Shown piece by piece: positions 15,988-26,468 of a stretch of 64,000 nucleotides of DNA. The notes below the pieces were generated by a model. The model saw only the letters and a list, made by a program, of their open reading frames with translations, ran no database searches and had not been told where the DNA came from. Source of the DNA: Nitrospirillum sp034653275 (lineage in GTDB: Bacteria; Pseudomonadota; Alphaproteobacteria; Azospirillales; Azospirillaceae). Position numbers and translations under genes: made by a program. The stretch covers positions 1,922,001-1,986,000 of the forward strand of contig NZ_JAYEES010000003.1 in the NCBI RefSeq assembly GCF_034653275.1. The letters run 5' to 3'. Positions within the stretch are counted from its first letter, which is position 1, and each line of letters starts with the position of its first letter.

Positions 15988-16449
15988 ATGCGTGCGGTCA
16001 GCGGTTTCATCCGCCCTGCGTTCCTGGCCTTGGTTCTGGCGTTGCCGGCGGTGAAGCCGGCGATGGCGCTGAACATCGCCGTGAAGGGGGTGGTGGAGTC
16101 CAACTGCTTCGTGTCCGTCTCCACCGGCGACAGCAATCTGTCGACGGATGGCGGCAACGTCATGCTGGGCGACCTGGGCGAGCACTGCAACGAATCCGCC
16201 GGGTACACCGTGGTGCTGTCGTCCAACAATGGCGGTGCCCTGGTCGACGCCAACGGCAACAAGATCCCCTACACCATCTCCTACGACCAGGTGGACGGCC
16301 GCCCCCTGAGCGAGCCGCAGGTCATCAACCGCCTGGACCCGCAGACGGAACTGCGCACTGGCAGCATCCTGCTCAGCCTGCCGCGCCAGACCGTGCGCCG
16401 TGGCGGCTTCTTCAGCGACACCGTCACCATCACCGTCCGCGCCCGATAA
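15988..16449 (+). CDS. Secreted pilin-like / spore-coat-U-like beta-sandwich protein
   Basis: A 153-residue exported protein. A signal peptide (residues 1-27, hydrophobic FLALVLALPAVKPAMA) is followed by a beta-rich domain with two cysteines, C40 and C67, placed for one disulfide. The pattern (C, then LGDLGEHC, then YTVVLSSNNGGALVDANG and IPYTISYD) resembles fimbrial subunits and SCPU-type domains that assemble through a chaperone-usher pathway. No chaperone or usher gene is nearby, and no second subunit copy, so it may be a stand-alone surface or periplasmic protein. Function not known. Confidence 0.7.
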   Translation: MRAVSGFIRPAFLALVLALPAVKPAMALNIAVKGVVESNCFVSVSTGDSNLSTDGGNVMLGDLGEHCNESAGYTVVLSSNNGGALVDANGNKIPYTISYDQVDGRPLSEPQVINRLDPQTELRTGSILLSLPRQTVRRGGFFSDTVTITVRAR

Positions 16450-16473
16450 GCCGCGCCCGCCAGGCTGTGCCCG

Positions 16474-17199
16474 CTAAGGCGAGGCAGGCCGCCGCCATCC
16501 CACTAGCCGGGGCAGCACCAGCAGGCCGACCCAATCCGTGCCCACATGCACGGCGATGGGGGCCAGCAGGTTGCCCGCCGCCAGGTAGACCAGGGACAGG
16601 AACACCCCCGCCATCGTTGTGGCCGCGACCCCGCGCCATCCGAGATAGAGGTGCGCCAGACCGAACGCCAGGGCCGAGGCGGCCATGCCCAAGGGCGCGT
16701 CCCCCACGGCCAGGGTGATCAGCAAGGGCAGCAGCAGGCGGAATGCCGCCTCCTCGGTCAGGCCGGCGCTCAAAGACAAGACCGCCGCCCAAACCCGCTC
16801 CGCGCCATCGCGCGGCAGCAGAACCTCGACATCGCCGAACACGGCCGGTGGAAGGCGTCCCCGCTCCCGGCTGGCGACCGCCGCCACCACCACCGCGCAA
16901 GCCGCGACCGCCACGACCGCGGCGGTCCCCAGCACGGTGACGCCCATGGCCCGCGCCGGCGCCGCCAGCGAGTCGAACTCCGGCGGCAATCGCCAAAGCT
17001 GGTTCAGGCGGCCCATCAGGAACAGCGCCCCCAGCGTGCCGCCGCCGAACAGCAGCAGGCTGGTCACCACCCATTTCCTGAAGAAGGTGCGGCGCGCCGG
17101 CCCCTCCCCACCCGACTTGAAGGCGGCGAAGGCGCAGGCGTGCCACGGCGTCCACACCGCGACCAGCACCAGCGCCGCGAAAAGCAGGAAGACGGCCAT
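16474..17199 (-). CDS. CPBP-family intramembrane glutamic endopeptidase
   Basis: A 241-residue integral membrane protein of the CAAX-protease/bacteriocin-processing (CPBP) family. The start at 17199 (MAVFLLFAALVLVAVW) is chosen because it begins with the first membrane helix and follows a GGGGTG-type ribosome site. An in-frame start at 17358 would add 53 charged, Pro-rich residues. Motif 1 is E149-E150-A-A-F-R154, motif 2 is FGLAHLYLG, and motif 3 contains HVGTDW. Five to six hydrophobic segments are visible. In bacteria such proteins have varied roles; the substrate is unknown. It is divergent from the GH9 gene. Confidence 0.85.
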   Translation of the reverse strand: MAVFLLFAALVLVAVWTPWHACAFAAFKSGGEGPARRTFFRKWVVTSLLLFGGGTLGALFLMGRLNQLWRLPPEFDSLAAPARAMGVTVLGTAAVVAVAACAVVVAAVASRERGRLPPAVFGDVEVLLPRDGAERVWAAVLSLSAGLTEEAAFRLLLPLLITLAVGDAPLGMAASALAFGLAHLYLGWRGVAATTMAGVFLSLVYLAAGNLLAPIAVHVGTDWVGLLVLPRLVGWRRPASP

Positions 17200-17366
17200 G
17201 CGCACCCCAAGGATCGACCGCCGGCCCTCCCTGGCCTGCGGATTGAAGACGCAAGCGCGGGGCTGGGATGGATGTTCCCGCGACCGCGCCGGCGCCTGTG
17301 GCGGCGGCTGTCGCTTGGGGGTTGTGTCGACGCCCGCTTTGCCGCACAGTGTGGGCAAAATGGTAC

Positions 17367-17388
17367 CGTTAACATAAAAATGTTAACG
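17367..17388 (+). promoter_or_regulatory. 22-bp palindromic operator before the GH9 glucanase gene
   Basis: Perfect 9-bp arms CGTTAACAT (17367-17375) and ATGTTAACG (17380-17388) flank AAAA. The palindrome ends 18 bases before the ATG, with the ribosome site GGGAGGG between. A third GCTAAC half-site follows at once. Its place over the likely 5' leader suggests repression by a LacI- or GntR-like sugar regulator. Part of the arm, GTTAACAT, recurs upstream of the DUF3237 gene (26452-26459). No matching regulator gene was recognised nearby. Confidence 0.65.
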
Positions 17389-17406
17389 CTAACGGGAGGG
17401 ACATCC

Positions 17407-19935
17407 ATGCGGGCAGTCTGGTTCGCCGCCGCCTTGGCTATTCAGCCATGGCTCATCCAATCATGCCTTGCCGCCACGCCGTCGGCCATGGCCGGGTCTC
17501 CGGGACTGACCGTCAGCCCGAACGAGACCTTGGAAATGCAGGGCCTCAGCGTCATCGTCGACCAGATGCACTTCCATCCGGTGTTCCGCGACGAAAAGAA
17601 CGCCGGCATCCAGATTGTGCTGCATGGCGAGCGCATCGCCACCGATGGCGCCGTGCGTCTGAACCCCACACCGGAACAGTGGGACCCCGTCCCGGCCTTC
17701 GTGAAGCGCGAGCGCGGCCCCGGCCCCGACCAGTTGACGGTGTACAGCAACTTCCCCGAACAGGGCTTCAGCTACCGTCTGGTCATCACGCCGGAGGGCA
17801 CGGGCTTCCGCGTGGCGGTGAACATGGACCAGCCGCTGCCGGCCGAGTATGTCGGCAAGGCCGCCTTCAGCCTGGATTTCCTGCCTACCAGCTATTTCGG
17901 CAAGACCTACGCGCTGGGCAACGGCACCGGGGGCGATGCGGCCGGCCTGTTCCCGCGCAACCCCGCAGGGCCCATGGCCAAGGACGGCTCGGGCGACCCG
18001 CTGCCGCTGGCCTCGGGCGGCTCCTCCATCGTGCTGTCGCCGGAGGATCCGCTGACGCGCGTGGCCATCACCTCCGATACCGCACCCCTGGCGCTGTATG
18101 ACGCCCGCAACCGGGCGCAGAACGGCTGGTTCGTGGTGCGCGCTCTGATCCCGGCGGGCAAGACCACGGACGCCATCGTCTGGCACGTCCATCCCAACGT
18201 CATCAAGAACTGGGTGCGCGATCCCGTCGTCGCCTTCAACCAGGCGGGCTACACCCCCGACCGGGCCAAGGTCGCGACCGTCGAACTCGACCCGCACATG
18301 AAGGCGCCCAAGGACATCCAGCTGGTGCGCATCGGCGCCGACGGCAGCCAGACCGTGGCGCTGAAGGGCACCATCAAGCCCTGGGGCAAGTGGACGCGCT
18401 ACGACTACGCCACCTTCGACTTCTCCTCGGTGCGCACGCCCGGCATCTACGCCATCTTCTACGCCGGGCATCTGTTCAACCCCTTCCGCATCGCCCCCGA
18501 CGCCTACGACCACATCTGGCAGCCGTCGCTGGACACCTACCTGGCGGAGCAGATGGATCACATCGCGGTGCGGGAGCAGTACCGCGCCTGGCAGGGCCTG
18601 TCCCATATCGATGACGCCCGCCAGGCCGCCCCCAACATCAACCATTTCGACGGCTACAAGATGGGGCCGCACCTGGACTCCCCCTTCAAGCCGGGCGAGC
18701 ATATTCCCGGCCTGAACGTGGGCGGTTGGCAGGATGCCGGCGACTATGACATCCAGACCTCCGACAACGCCTGGGTGGTGCGTGACCTGGTGCGGGCGCG
18801 CGAACTGTTCGGCATGGACTGGGACGAGGACACCATCGACGAGGCGGCGCGCCAGGTGGAGATCCGCAAGCCCGACGGCATCCCCGACGTGCTGCAGCAG
18901 ATCCGCCACGGCACCCTGCAGCTGCTGGCGCAATACAAGGTCTTCGGCCATGCCATCGTCGGCATCATCGAGCCGACCCTGAAGCAGTACACCCACCTGG
19001 GCGACGCCGGCTCGCAAACCGACCGCCTGATCTATGATCCCAAGCTGGGCCCCAACGAGAGCAACGGCATCTATTCCGGGGTGCCCGACGACCGCTGGGC
19101 CTTTACCTCCGACGTGCCGGCGGACGATTACCACGTGGCCGGCGCCCTGGCCGCCGCCTCACGCGTGCTGGGGGAGATCGACCCCGACCTGGCCGCCCAG
19201 GCGCTGGCCGCCGCCAAGGTGATGTGGGCCAACCAGCAGGATCCCAGCGACCGCATGGACCGGCCGGAACGGGGCGACTGGAATCCCGCCGATCTCCTCG
19301 ACATGGCCGCCTTCTCCGCGACGGTGGATTTGGTGATCACCACCAAGGGCGCCGACCCGCTGTACACCAACAAGCTGAAGTCCCTGCTGCCCACCATCAA
19401 GCAGCGCTTCGCTTTCCTGGGCGGCATGGCGACGCTGGCCCTGCCCTACATGGACGCCGACTACCGCGCGCAGCTGACCCAGGCGGTGACGGAGGCCAAG
19501 GCCGCCATCGACGCCGAGGCCGCCAAGACGCCCTTCGGCGTGCCCGTGGCCATGGGCACCTGGGCGGGTTCGGGCCAAGTGGCCGGCTTCGGCACCAACA
19601 TGTACCTGTTGCACAAGGCCTTCCCCGGCATCATCGGCACCCAGTACACCCTGGACGCCCTGGACTATGTGCTGGGCCGCCACCCGGCGACCAACCTGTC
19701 CCTGGTCTCCACCGTGGGCACGGAATCGAAGATGATCGCCTACACCCACAACCGCGCGGACTATTCCACCGTGCCGGGCGCCATGGTGCCGGGCGTGCTG
19801 GTCATCAAGCCGGACTTCCCGGAACAGAAGGTGGCGTGGCCCTTCCTGTGGTTCGAAAATGAATCCACGGTGGCCACCACCACCTCCTACATCCTGGCGG
19901 CCAATGCCGGGATCATGGTGACCAAGGGGCAGTAA
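17407..19935 (+). CDS. Secreted glycoside hydrolase family 9 (endoglucanase-type)
   Basis: An 842-residue exported beta-glucan hydrolase. Residues 1-29 form a signal peptide; LIQSC at 16-20 is only a weak lipobox. Residues 30-260 form a beta-rich N-terminal region I cannot place in a family. A CelD_N-type immunoglobulin domain follows (about 270-355: DPVVAFNQAGYTPDRAKV), then the GH9 (alpha/alpha)6 barrel with catalytic GGWQDAGDYD (D443, D446) and the C-terminal acid E819 in FENEST. The ATG at 17407 follows GGGAGGG and the palindromic operator; an upstream in-frame extension is antisense to the CPBP gene. Likely plant cell-wall or exopolysaccharide breakdown. Confidence 0.92.
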   Translation: MRAVWFAAALAIQPWLIQSCLAATPSAMAGSPGLTVSPNETLEMQGLSVIVDQMHFHPVFRDEKNAGIQIVLHGERIATDGAVRLNPTPEQWDPVPAFVKRERGPGPDQLTVYSNFPEQGFSYRLVITPEGTGFRVAVNMDQPLPAEYVGKAAFSLDFLPTSYFGKTYALGNGTGGDAAGLFPRNPAGPMAKDGSGDPLPLASGGSSIVLSPEDPLTRVAITSDTAPLALYDARNRAQNGWFVVRALIPAGKTTDAIVWHVHPNVIKNWVRDPVVAFNQAGYTPDRAKVATVELDPHMKAPKDIQLVRIGADGSQTVALKGTIKPWGKWTRYDYATFDFSSVRTPGIYAIFYAGHLFNPFRIAPDAYDHIWQPSLDTYLAEQMDHIAVREQYRAWQGLSHIDDARQAAPNINHFDGYKMGPHLDSPFKPGEHIPGLNVGGWQDAGDYDIQTSDNAWVVRDLVRARELFGMDWDEDTIDEAARQVEIRKPDGIPDVLQQIRHGTLQLLAQYKVFGHAIVGIIEPTLKQYTHLGDAGSQTDRLIYDPKLGPNESNGIYSGVPDDRWAFTSDVPADDYHVAGALAAASRVLGEIDPDLAAQALAAAKVMWANQQDPSDRMDRPERGDWNPADLLDMAAFSATVDLVITTKGADPLYTNKLKSLLPTIKQRFAFLGGMATLALPYMDADYRAQLTQAVTEAKAAIDAEAAKTPFGVPVAMGTWAGSGQVAGFGTNMYLLHKAFPGIIGTQYTLDALDYVLGRHPATNLSLVSTVGTESKMIAYTHNRADYSTVPGAMVPGVLVIKPDFPEQKVAWPFLWFENESTVATTTSYILAANAGIMVTKGQ

Positions 19936-19960
19936 GCCCTCCTCGCCCCGCCCAAAATGA

Positions 19961-19995
19961 AAACGCCGGAGTGAGGTCCACTCCGGCGTTTTTCT
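19961..19995. terminator. Bidirectional terminator between GH9 gene and parC
   Basis: Arms AAACGCCGGAGT (19961-19972) and ACTCCGGCGTTT (19980-19991), a perfect stem with A-run on one side and T-run TTTTTC on the other. It fits termination of both convergent genes. Confidence 0.9.
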
Positions 19996-20014
19996 TTGGG
20001 TCTGACCCGGTGGA

Positions 20015-22264
<2,250 letters not shown>

Positions 22265-22327
22265 GATGGGCGGACACTACCAGATATGGTGGACCGATTG
22301 CCAGCCGTCCCACAGCGGTAGGAAAAC

Positions 22328-23113
22328 TTAAGCTTCCTGCGGCTCCGCCCCGCCGGTCCCGGGGGCCGGAAGGCCGTTCGTCCGCAGGTAGCGGTCCACC
22401 AGGCGCTGGCGGGCCGGCGGCACCTCGGCATGCCGCTGGGCGAAGACGTGCCGTTCCAGGAAATAGCCGGTCAGGCGCAGGCCGGCGGCCACGTCCCCCT
22501 CCCCGCCGCCCTGGAAGCCCAGGCCGATGAGGAAGCCCGGCAGCGGCAGCAGCTTGTCGCGGTAGGGCTCCCCCGCCGAGGCCGACACGGCGCGGCCGGT
22601 GCGGGGGCTGACGTAGGCCAGCTGATCGTTGGCGTTGCCCACGGGCTGGCCGGTGCTGGCGCACTGCGTCAGATCCAGGCCGAAGCCCACCTCCTCCAGC
22701 AGCCCCACCTCCCACCGCACGTAGACGGCCGGCCAGATGTCCAGGTCCAGGGCGGCGAACAGGGCCAGGGTGGCGTCATAGAGGCCGGGATGGGCCTCGC
22801 GCTCCGCCAGCATGGCGTCCATCAGGGCGGCGGCGGCGACGATGGCCGCCAGGCGCAAGGGATCGTCCAGGTAAAGGCCGGTGGGGGAGCGCACGGGCTC
22901 CACCGTCCAGGTGCCCAGCTGGTCGGCCGTGCGGGCCCTCCAGCGGGCGGTGACCTGGGCCCCCGGCTCCAGCACGCCGCGATAGCGCGACGACTGCCCG
23001 CCGTGCAGCACCCCGGCGTGCCGGCCATGCTCCCGCGTCAGCATGACCACCAGCGCGGCGGTATCGCCGAACGGCCGGGCCGAAAGCACGATGGCGTCGT
23101 CAGTCCATTCCAT
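22328..23113 (-). CDS. recO: DNA repair protein RecO
   Basis: Loads RecA on gapped DNA with RecR. The 261-residue protein starts with an OB-fold (MEWTDDAIVLSARPFGDTAA, VMLTREHGRHAGVLHGG) and continues with the helical domain (VRWEVGLLEEVGFGLDLTQC, GYFLERHVF). Length and motifs are typical. In relatives it directly follows era; here era lies almost 9 kb upstream on the same strand, and recO must have its own promoter in 23114-23335 or be read from one within the inserted block. Confidence 0.93.
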   Translation of the reverse strand: MEWTDDAIVLSARPFGDTAALVVMLTREHGRHAGVLHGGQSSRYRGVLEPGAQVTARWRARTADQLGTWTVEPVRSPTGLYLDDPLRLAAIVAAAALMDAMLAEREAHPGLYDATLALFAALDLDIWPAVYVRWEVGLLEEVGFGLDLTQCASTGQPVGNANDQLAYVSPRTGRAVSASAGEPYRDKLLPLPGFLIGLGFQGGGEGDVAAGLRLTGYFLERHVFAQRHAEVPPARQRLVDRYLRTNGLPAPGTGGAEPQEA

Positions 23114-23335
23114 GGAAGCTTTCTAGCAGATTGCGCCCCGGACGGTGTATGCCAATGCTCTTCCGCCGCCGTTCAGGCCAACGGTGTCACTTTCGCGGTT
23201 TTTAGTATACCCTGCATTAATAACCCTTGAACCGAGCGCCCGCGTGCACAGCCCATCTACTGGCAATCATTGGACTATGGGGGCTGGTTCACCGCGCGGA
23301 CTGGTCGTGGCGCGTGTCACATCGCCGGTGACGAC

Positions 23336-25549
23336 ATGAGCGCCGGCAAGCCCGCCCGGCTGAAAGGGCCGCCTTCCCCAGGCGCCCCGCGGGCCCTTCC
23401 CCTGGATGATGATGAGCGCCTGAATCTGGAGCGCTACAGCCTGGCGGCGGCGGCCAGCAACGAGGGGCTGTACGACTGGGACCTGCGCACCGACCAGGTT
23501 TACTACGCCGAGACCTGGAAGGCGCTGCTGGGCTACGCCAAGGATGAGATCGGCACCTCGCCCGACGAATGGCTGAACCGGGTGGACCCGGACGACCTCA
23601 TCTGGCTGCAGGCCACCCTGGACGCGCAGGCCAGCGCCGGCGGCAAGCCCTTCCAGATCGAATACCGCATCACCCATCGCAACGGCCATGTGCTGTGGAT
23701 GATGTGCCGCGGCATCGTCGTGCTGGATGACGAGGGGGAGCCCATCCGCATCGTCGGCGCGCAGCGCGACGTCACCGACCGCAAGAACGCCGAGGAACAG
23801 CTGCGCCTGAGCGAGGAGCGCTACGCCCTGGCCGCCCAGGGCGCCAACGACGGGCTGTGGGACTGGCACGTGGCCACGGACCAGCTCTATTGCTCCCCCC
23901 GCTGGACGGCCATGCTGGGCATCGGCGGCGGCGCCCGCACCAGCACCATGGAGGATTGGTACGCCCAGATCGATGGCGAGGACCGTCCCCGTCTGCGCGC
24001 GGCGGTGGAGACCCACCTGGCCGGCGGCAGCGCGCATTTGGAGGAAGAGGTGCGCACCCGCCACGCCGGCGGGGCGGAATTGTGGGTGCTGATCCGCGGC
24101 GTGGCCATCCGCGATGAGGAGGGCGAGGCCATCCGCATGGCCGGCTCCATGACCGACATCACGGCGCGCAAGCGCGCCGAACAGCAACTGCTGTTCGACG
24201 CCTTTCACGATGGGCTGACCCGCCTGCCCAACCGCATGCTGTTGCTGGACCGCATCGGCCAGGCGCTGGGGCGCCGGCGCCGGCCGGAAGAGGCGCAGTT
24301 CGCCGTCATGATCTTCGATATCGACCACTTCAAGACGGTGAACGACAGCCTGGGCCCCCTGGTGGGGGATGAGGTGCTGTGCGCCGTGGGCCGGCGGCTG
24401 GACGGCGCCCGCCGCAGCGGCGACACCGTGGCCCGCCTGTCGGCCGACGAGTACGGCGTGCTGATGGACGGCGTGCTAGACGTCAAGGCGGCGGTGGATG
24501 CGGCCGAGCGCCTGGCTGGCGCCGTGGCTGAACCCCTGACCCTGCCCAACGGGCAGGAGGTGGTGATGAGCGTCACCGCCGGCATCGCCCTGTCCGGCTC
24601 CGGCTACGCCTCGGCCGGCGACATGCTGCGCGACGCGGGCCTGGCCATGTTCCGCGCCAAGACCAGCGGCCGCAACCGGGTGGAGATGTTCGACGACGCG
24701 CTGCGGGAGCGCGCGCTGACCCGCCTGCGCCTGGAATCGGACCTGCGCCACGCCGTCGAGGGCCGGCAGTTCCGCCTGTTCTACCAGCCCATCGTGCGCC
24801 TGGCCGACGGCACGGTGGCGGGGTTCGAGGCGCTGATGCGCTGGTTCCATCCCGAGCGCGGCATGATCCCGCCCAGCGACTTCGTCCACCTGGCGGAGGA
24901 GACGGGCCTGATCCTGAAGATGGGCCGCTGGGCCCTGGCGGAGGCCACGCGCCAGCTGGCGGAATGGCAGGGCCGCTTCGGGCCCGACCTGTTCATGAGC
25001 GTCAACGTCTCCGGCCGCCAGCTCATGGAGGATGACCTCGTGGCGGCGGTGACGGAGACGCTGGACACCCACCGCATCACCCCCGGCACCCTGAAGCTGG
25101 AGATCACCGAAAGCCTGCTGCTGGACGACCCCGGCCGTTGCCTGGGCATCATGGAGGCGTTGAAGCGCAAGGACGTGAAGCTGTCGCTGGACGACTTCGG
25201 CACCGGCTTCTCCTCCCTCAGCTACCTGCACCGCTATCCCATCGGCACGCTGAAGATCGACCGCAGCTTCGTGCGCGCCGCCGGCGAAAGCGACCGGCGC
25301 AGCGCCATCGCCCGCATCATCACCCTGCTGGCCCAGGCCCTGGACCTGGAAGTCATCGCCGAGGGCATCGAGAAGGAGGCCGAGGCAGACTTCCTGCGCG
25401 GCCTGCACTGCCAATTCGGCCAAGGCTTCCACTTCGCCCCGCCCCTGCCGAAGGAGGCGGTGGAAGACCTGATGGACGCGCGCCGCCGCAGCCGTGAGGT
25501 GCTGGAGGGACTGTCGGCGCTGCGGGGGCTGCCGCCCAAGGGGCGGTGA
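23336..25549 (+). CDS. PAS-PAS-GGDEF(degenerate)-EAL protein, predicted c-di-GMP phosphodiesterase
   Basis: Cytosolic 737-residue protein with two PAS/PAC sensor domains (about 30-150 and 155-280: YDWDLRTDQVYYAETW and LWDWHVATDQLYCSP), a GGDEF domain and an EAL domain. The GGDEF motif reads S369-ADEY, so cyclase activity is unlikely, but the upstream RSGD matches the RxxD inhibitory site. The EAL domain keeps E498-A-L, SVNVSGRQ, EITES, LDDFGTG, LKIDRSF, IAEGIE and QGFHFAPP, so all metal and catalytic residues are present. Start ATG 23336 preferred over TTG 23270. No membrane helices. It interrupts the era-recO order. Confidence 0.92.
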   Translation: MSAGKPARLKGPPSPGAPRALPLDDDERLNLERYSLAAAASNEGLYDWDLRTDQVYYAETWKALLGYAKDEIGTSPDEWLNRVDPDDLIWLQATLDAQASAGGKPFQIEYRITHRNGHVLWMMCRGIVVLDDEGEPIRIVGAQRDVTDRKNAEEQLRLSEERYALAAQGANDGLWDWHVATDQLYCSPRWTAMLGIGGGARTSTMEDWYAQIDGEDRPRLRAAVETHLAGGSAHLEEEVRTRHAGGAELWVLIRGVAIRDEEGEAIRMAGSMTDITARKRAEQQLLFDAFHDGLTRLPNRMLLLDRIGQALGRRRRPEEAQFAVMIFDIDHFKTVNDSLGPLVGDEVLCAVGRRLDGARRSGDTVARLSADEYGVLMDGVLDVKAAVDAAERLAGAVAEPLTLPNGQEVVMSVTAGIALSGSGYASAGDMLRDAGLAMFRAKTSGRNRVEMFDDALRERALTRLRLESDLRHAVEGRQFRLFYQPIVRLADGTVAGFEALMRWFHPERGMIPPSDFVHLAEETGLILKMGRWALAEATRQLAEWQGRFGPDLFMSVNVSGRQLMEDDLVAAVTETLDTHRITPGTLKLEITESLLLDDPGRCLGIMEALKRKDVKLSLDDFGTGFSSLSYLHRYPIGTLKIDRSFVRAAGESDRRSAIARIITLLAQALDLEVIAEGIEKEAEADFLRGLHCQFGQGFHFAPPLPKEAVEDLMDARRRSREVLEGLSALRGLPPKGR

Positions 25550-25589
25550 GCGACCCAAACAATATTGGCGGAACGCGCCAAAGGTGAGC

Positions 25590-25925
25590 ATGAAAGTCTA
25601 TTTTGAAATACCGTCCCCCCAAGATGACGACCGGAAGCCTGAAAAGCCTGGATATAACGCCCTCATGCATGAGGTCTGCGTCAACCATGGTTGGTGCGGA
25701 AGCGTGGTCAATGACCAACCACGTCATGTCAACATGTTCATTCCGGAAAGTGGCCCGGTGACGGCCGATCAATTCGTTGACTGGCTATTCCTGGCCGAAG
25801 GCATAGATCCGTCTGAGAATATGCCGAGGTGGCAGCCACATAAAACCGCGCTTCGCGAGATATTCATCCGCCACATGGGCGCTGATGTTGTGGATGCCTG
25901 CAAACTTAAGTGGGACTTCAGCTAA
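25590..25925 (+). CDS. Unrecognised 111-residue protein of low GC content
   Basis: Starts MKVYFEIPSPQDDD at 25590 behind a good ribosome site (AAAGGTGA). It is soluble and acidic-aromatic, with three cysteines (CVNHGWC and DACKLKW); I recognise no family. Base composition is clearly lower in GC than both neighbours and codon third positions are mixed, which suggests recent transfer. Size and composition would fit an orphan immunity or defence-associated protein, but nothing in the sequence proves this. It lies between the EAL gene and a DUF1801 gene, within the block that separates era from recO. Confidence 0.7.
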   Translation: MKVYFEIPSPQDDDRKPEKPGYNALMHEVCVNHGWCGSVVNDQPRHVNMFIPESGPVTADQFVDWLFLAEGIDPSENMPRWQPHKTALREIFIRHMGADVVDACKLKWDFS

Positions 25926-25959
25926 CACATCATCGCGCCAATCATTCCGACGGGCGTCC

Positions 25960-26352
25960 CTAATTTTGCAGCCGCCGCCGGATGTCCTGGTATGCCGCGG
26001 CGATCAGCGCCCTGAGCGCTGCCGTGTCATGGGCCTGGCCCCAGCGCAGCTTCACATGGCGCATGCGCTTGCCGGTGCCCTGCAGCAAGCCCGCGGGGTC
26101 GTCCAGGTCGGCGCCATGGAAGAAGCCCACGCTGGCATGCGCCGTATAGGCGCCGACATAGGCGAAGGCCGCCTCGCCCACGCAGACCGTGGGCTGGCGG
26201 TCGTGGATCAGTTCCCGCACGTCCTCACCACAGCGCCGCAGTTCATCGAACCAGGGCTGGATCATCAGCCGCAGGGGATCGCCCTGGGCGAACCAGGCGT
26301 CGACCTGGGGATCGCGCCGCACGGCGCCCGGCAGGAGGAAGAGAGCGTGCAT
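25960..26352 (-). CDS. DUF1801 (YdhG-like) domain protein
   Basis: A 130-residue small soluble protein. It shows the DUF1801 pattern: an N-terminal DPQVDAWFAQ, LRELI segment, then a beta region with VGFFHGADLDDPAGLLQGTG and KRMRHVKL near the C-terminus. Members occur widely in bacteria and their function is not settled; some are annotated as iron- or stress-related. Convergent with the low-GC gene at 25590 and divergent from the DUF3237 gene. Confidence 0.82.
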   Translation of the reverse strand: MHALFLLPGAVRRDPQVDAWFAQGDPLRLMIQPWFDELRRCGEDVRELIHDRQPTVCVGEAAFAYVGAYTAHASVGFFHGADLDDPAGLLQGTGKRMRHVKLRWGQAHDTAALRALIAAAYQDIRRRLQN

Positions 26353-26451
26353 GGGCGTAGTGTGGCAGCCCCGTTGGAAAAGTCGAGGCGGTCACGCCGC
26401 AGGACACGGCCACCGCCGCCATTGCGCCGACAACTGTGTTCAATCATAATT

Positions 26452-26459
26452 GTTAACAT
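26452..26459 (+). promoter_or_regulatory. GTTAACAT half-site before the DUF3237 gene
   Basis: The octamer GTTAACAT, flanked by ATTG and CAAT (ATTGTTAACATCAAT, 26449-26463), lies ten bases before the ATG. The same octamer is the arm of the palindrome before the GH9 gene at 17367. The shared site may be chance, since GTTAAC is itself palindromic. Confidence 0.25.
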
Positions 26460-26468
26460 CAATAATGA

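Noticed and set aside
16546..17406. Upstream extension of the GH9 frame (287 codons)
   Set aside because: Antisense to the CPBP gene, and the signal peptide and ribosome site place the start at 17407.
24440..24454. Active diguanylate cyclase
   Set aside because: The catalytic motif is SADEY, not GGDEF, so cyclase activity is not expected.
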